Source: Tridacna crocea (taxonomy: Eukaryota; Mollusca; Bivalvia; Cardiida; Cardiidae). Taken from it: a stretch of DNA of 64,000 bases. Below, in pieces: positions 63,361-64,000 of the stretch (positions are counted from its first letter, which is position 1; each line of letters opens with the position of its first letter). Made by a program: the position numbers and the translations under genes. Where the stretch lies: the NCBI GenBank assembly GCA_943736015.1, contig OX031064.1, positions 29,697,361 to 29,761,360 of the forward strand, read 5' to 3'. Under the pieces are notes generated by a model. That model ran no database searches and was not told the origin of the DNA. It saw only the letters and a list, made by a program, of their open reading frames with translations.

Positions 63361-63750
63361 CTCCCGCTATAAATATTCTATAAATACTCATCTATCTAAT
63401 TTGGGCATCCTGGGTACAGAACCGAGCCACTTTCCCACGCGACAACCGTTACTTTTAATTTCAAACTAAAATAAACGTTTACTCAATAAAACGCTACCTA
63501 GTGCAATTCACTCAGCTATGATCTGCAGTTTAGAGAAATATGGAGCTAAAGCAGGTCTCATTTCTCCTCAAACGTATTGAAAAAAGCTATGTTCTACATT
63601 GCTACTTTATAGAGCGTAATATTACAGTCTGCCCGCTTTCAGGGCTACTGATGCGTCATATGTGTAAGATAGTCGAATCTTCGAAGAATATGACATGCGC
63701 ATACAACGATTTTGTCCATCAACCGTCTGGAACACAGGGCAGAGTTGTCC
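63361..63750 (-). repeat. Family L repeat, copy 3
   Basis: Starts ATTATCTCCCGC, then TATTCTATAAATACTC (TATA-like), GGGCATCCTGGGTACAGAAC, CTCAATAAAACGC (poly-A signal-like), and ends GACATGCGCATACAACG. Inverted relative to copies 1 and 2. Confidence 0.72.
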
Positions 63751-63756
63751 TTCGGC

Positions 63757-63905
63757 ATGGATATAATTTACAAAAAGCAAATAGTCTCGATACGGGTCAG
63801 CCTGCGCAAACTGCGCAGGATGACCCGTGTCGATACTTTTTGCAGATGCTCTTTACCCCTTTTTCACAGAACACAGCTCATATAATTATGTGTTCGCTGC
63901 AAATT
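63757..63905. repeat. Family D palindrome
   Basis: AATAGTCTCGATACGGGTCA, CAGCCTGCGCAAACTGCGC, GATGACCCGTGTCGATAC, TTTTTGCAGATGC. Confidence 0.8.
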
Positions 63906-64000
63906 AATTGGCAATATAATCATTACTGCTTAATATTAATCGCATCAAGTGGCGTATCAAATATCATAATTATTCTTCTATCCTTATCTGTAATAAGCTT
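63906..64000 (+). repeat. Family M repeat, copy 2, cut by the window edge
   Basis: Matches 38216-38310, including ATATTAATCGCATCAAGTGG and TATCAAATATCATAATTATT. Confidence 0.75.

Overview
This looks like an AT-rich intergenic stretch of an animal genome, most likely a bivalve mollusc (an inference). The evidence is the density of short inverted-repeat elements, tRNA-derived SINEs with LINE-type target duplications, hairpin-ended elements with ~165-bp tandem cores like the oyster 'pearl' (Helentron-associated) repeats, and decayed Ty3/gypsy and LINE coding fragments. There are no closely spaced ORFs, ribosome binding sites or CRISPR arrays. No intact protein-coding gene, rRNA, functional tRNA or origin can be supported. 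Most ORFs over 60 codons fall inside repeats or have no protein-like composition.

The dominant component is a ~230-bp TTAA-flanked MITE, here 'family A', with roughly 45 copies and fragments. Its ends read TTAACYCTTTACCAAAC and its centre is a ~33-bp-arm hairpin (GGAGAAAATGCTGGTNACC and complement). The second family (B) has the same plan with other arms. Family C is a palindrome around GTGTAGATCAAGATCAGAC. Family D is a palindrome around CAGCCTGCGCA. Smaller families are G, H, J, K, L, M, N and P. Strand for family A is given as + when the CCCTGGTTTTTACG end is on the left.

Layout. 0-2.3 kb: a 79-bp-type hairpin element and two L repeats. 2.3-5.3 kb: a family A copy split by a 2,828-bp transposon with 30-bp inverted ends, a GAA target duplication and many copies of GTTACGGATGTTAG. 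5.3-9.7 kb: families C, A, G, P, D and a SINE. 10.9-11.5 kb: a gag remnant. 11.8-13.4 kb: a cluster of family A. 14.5-18.4 kb: a SINE, a large inverted repeat, a G element, a hAT element with a broken BED finger, and a LINE 3' end. 19.3-22.7 kb: several palindromic elements including a 452-bp foldback. 24.7-27.8 kb: a 51-bp satellite and a satellite derived from family A. 28-30.5 kb: nested inverted repeats and a SINE. 31-43 kb is poorer in repeats. 43-56.6 kb is the densest region, with chained MITEs, a second family-A-derived satellite and three pearl-like elements. 57.15-57.36 kb holds one candidate coding exon on the minus strand. 58.9-60.1 kb is a Tigger/pogo-like element, 60.3-61.0 kb an inverted pair of minisatellites, and 61.6-64.0 kb more A, K, L, D, M and N copies and a V-type SINE.

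The sequence works as a record of transposition rather than of metabolism. Nested copies expose target duplications, give a relative order of insertion, and show MITEs turning into satellites. Family superfamily assignments are inferences from ends and target duplications, not from transposase sequence.
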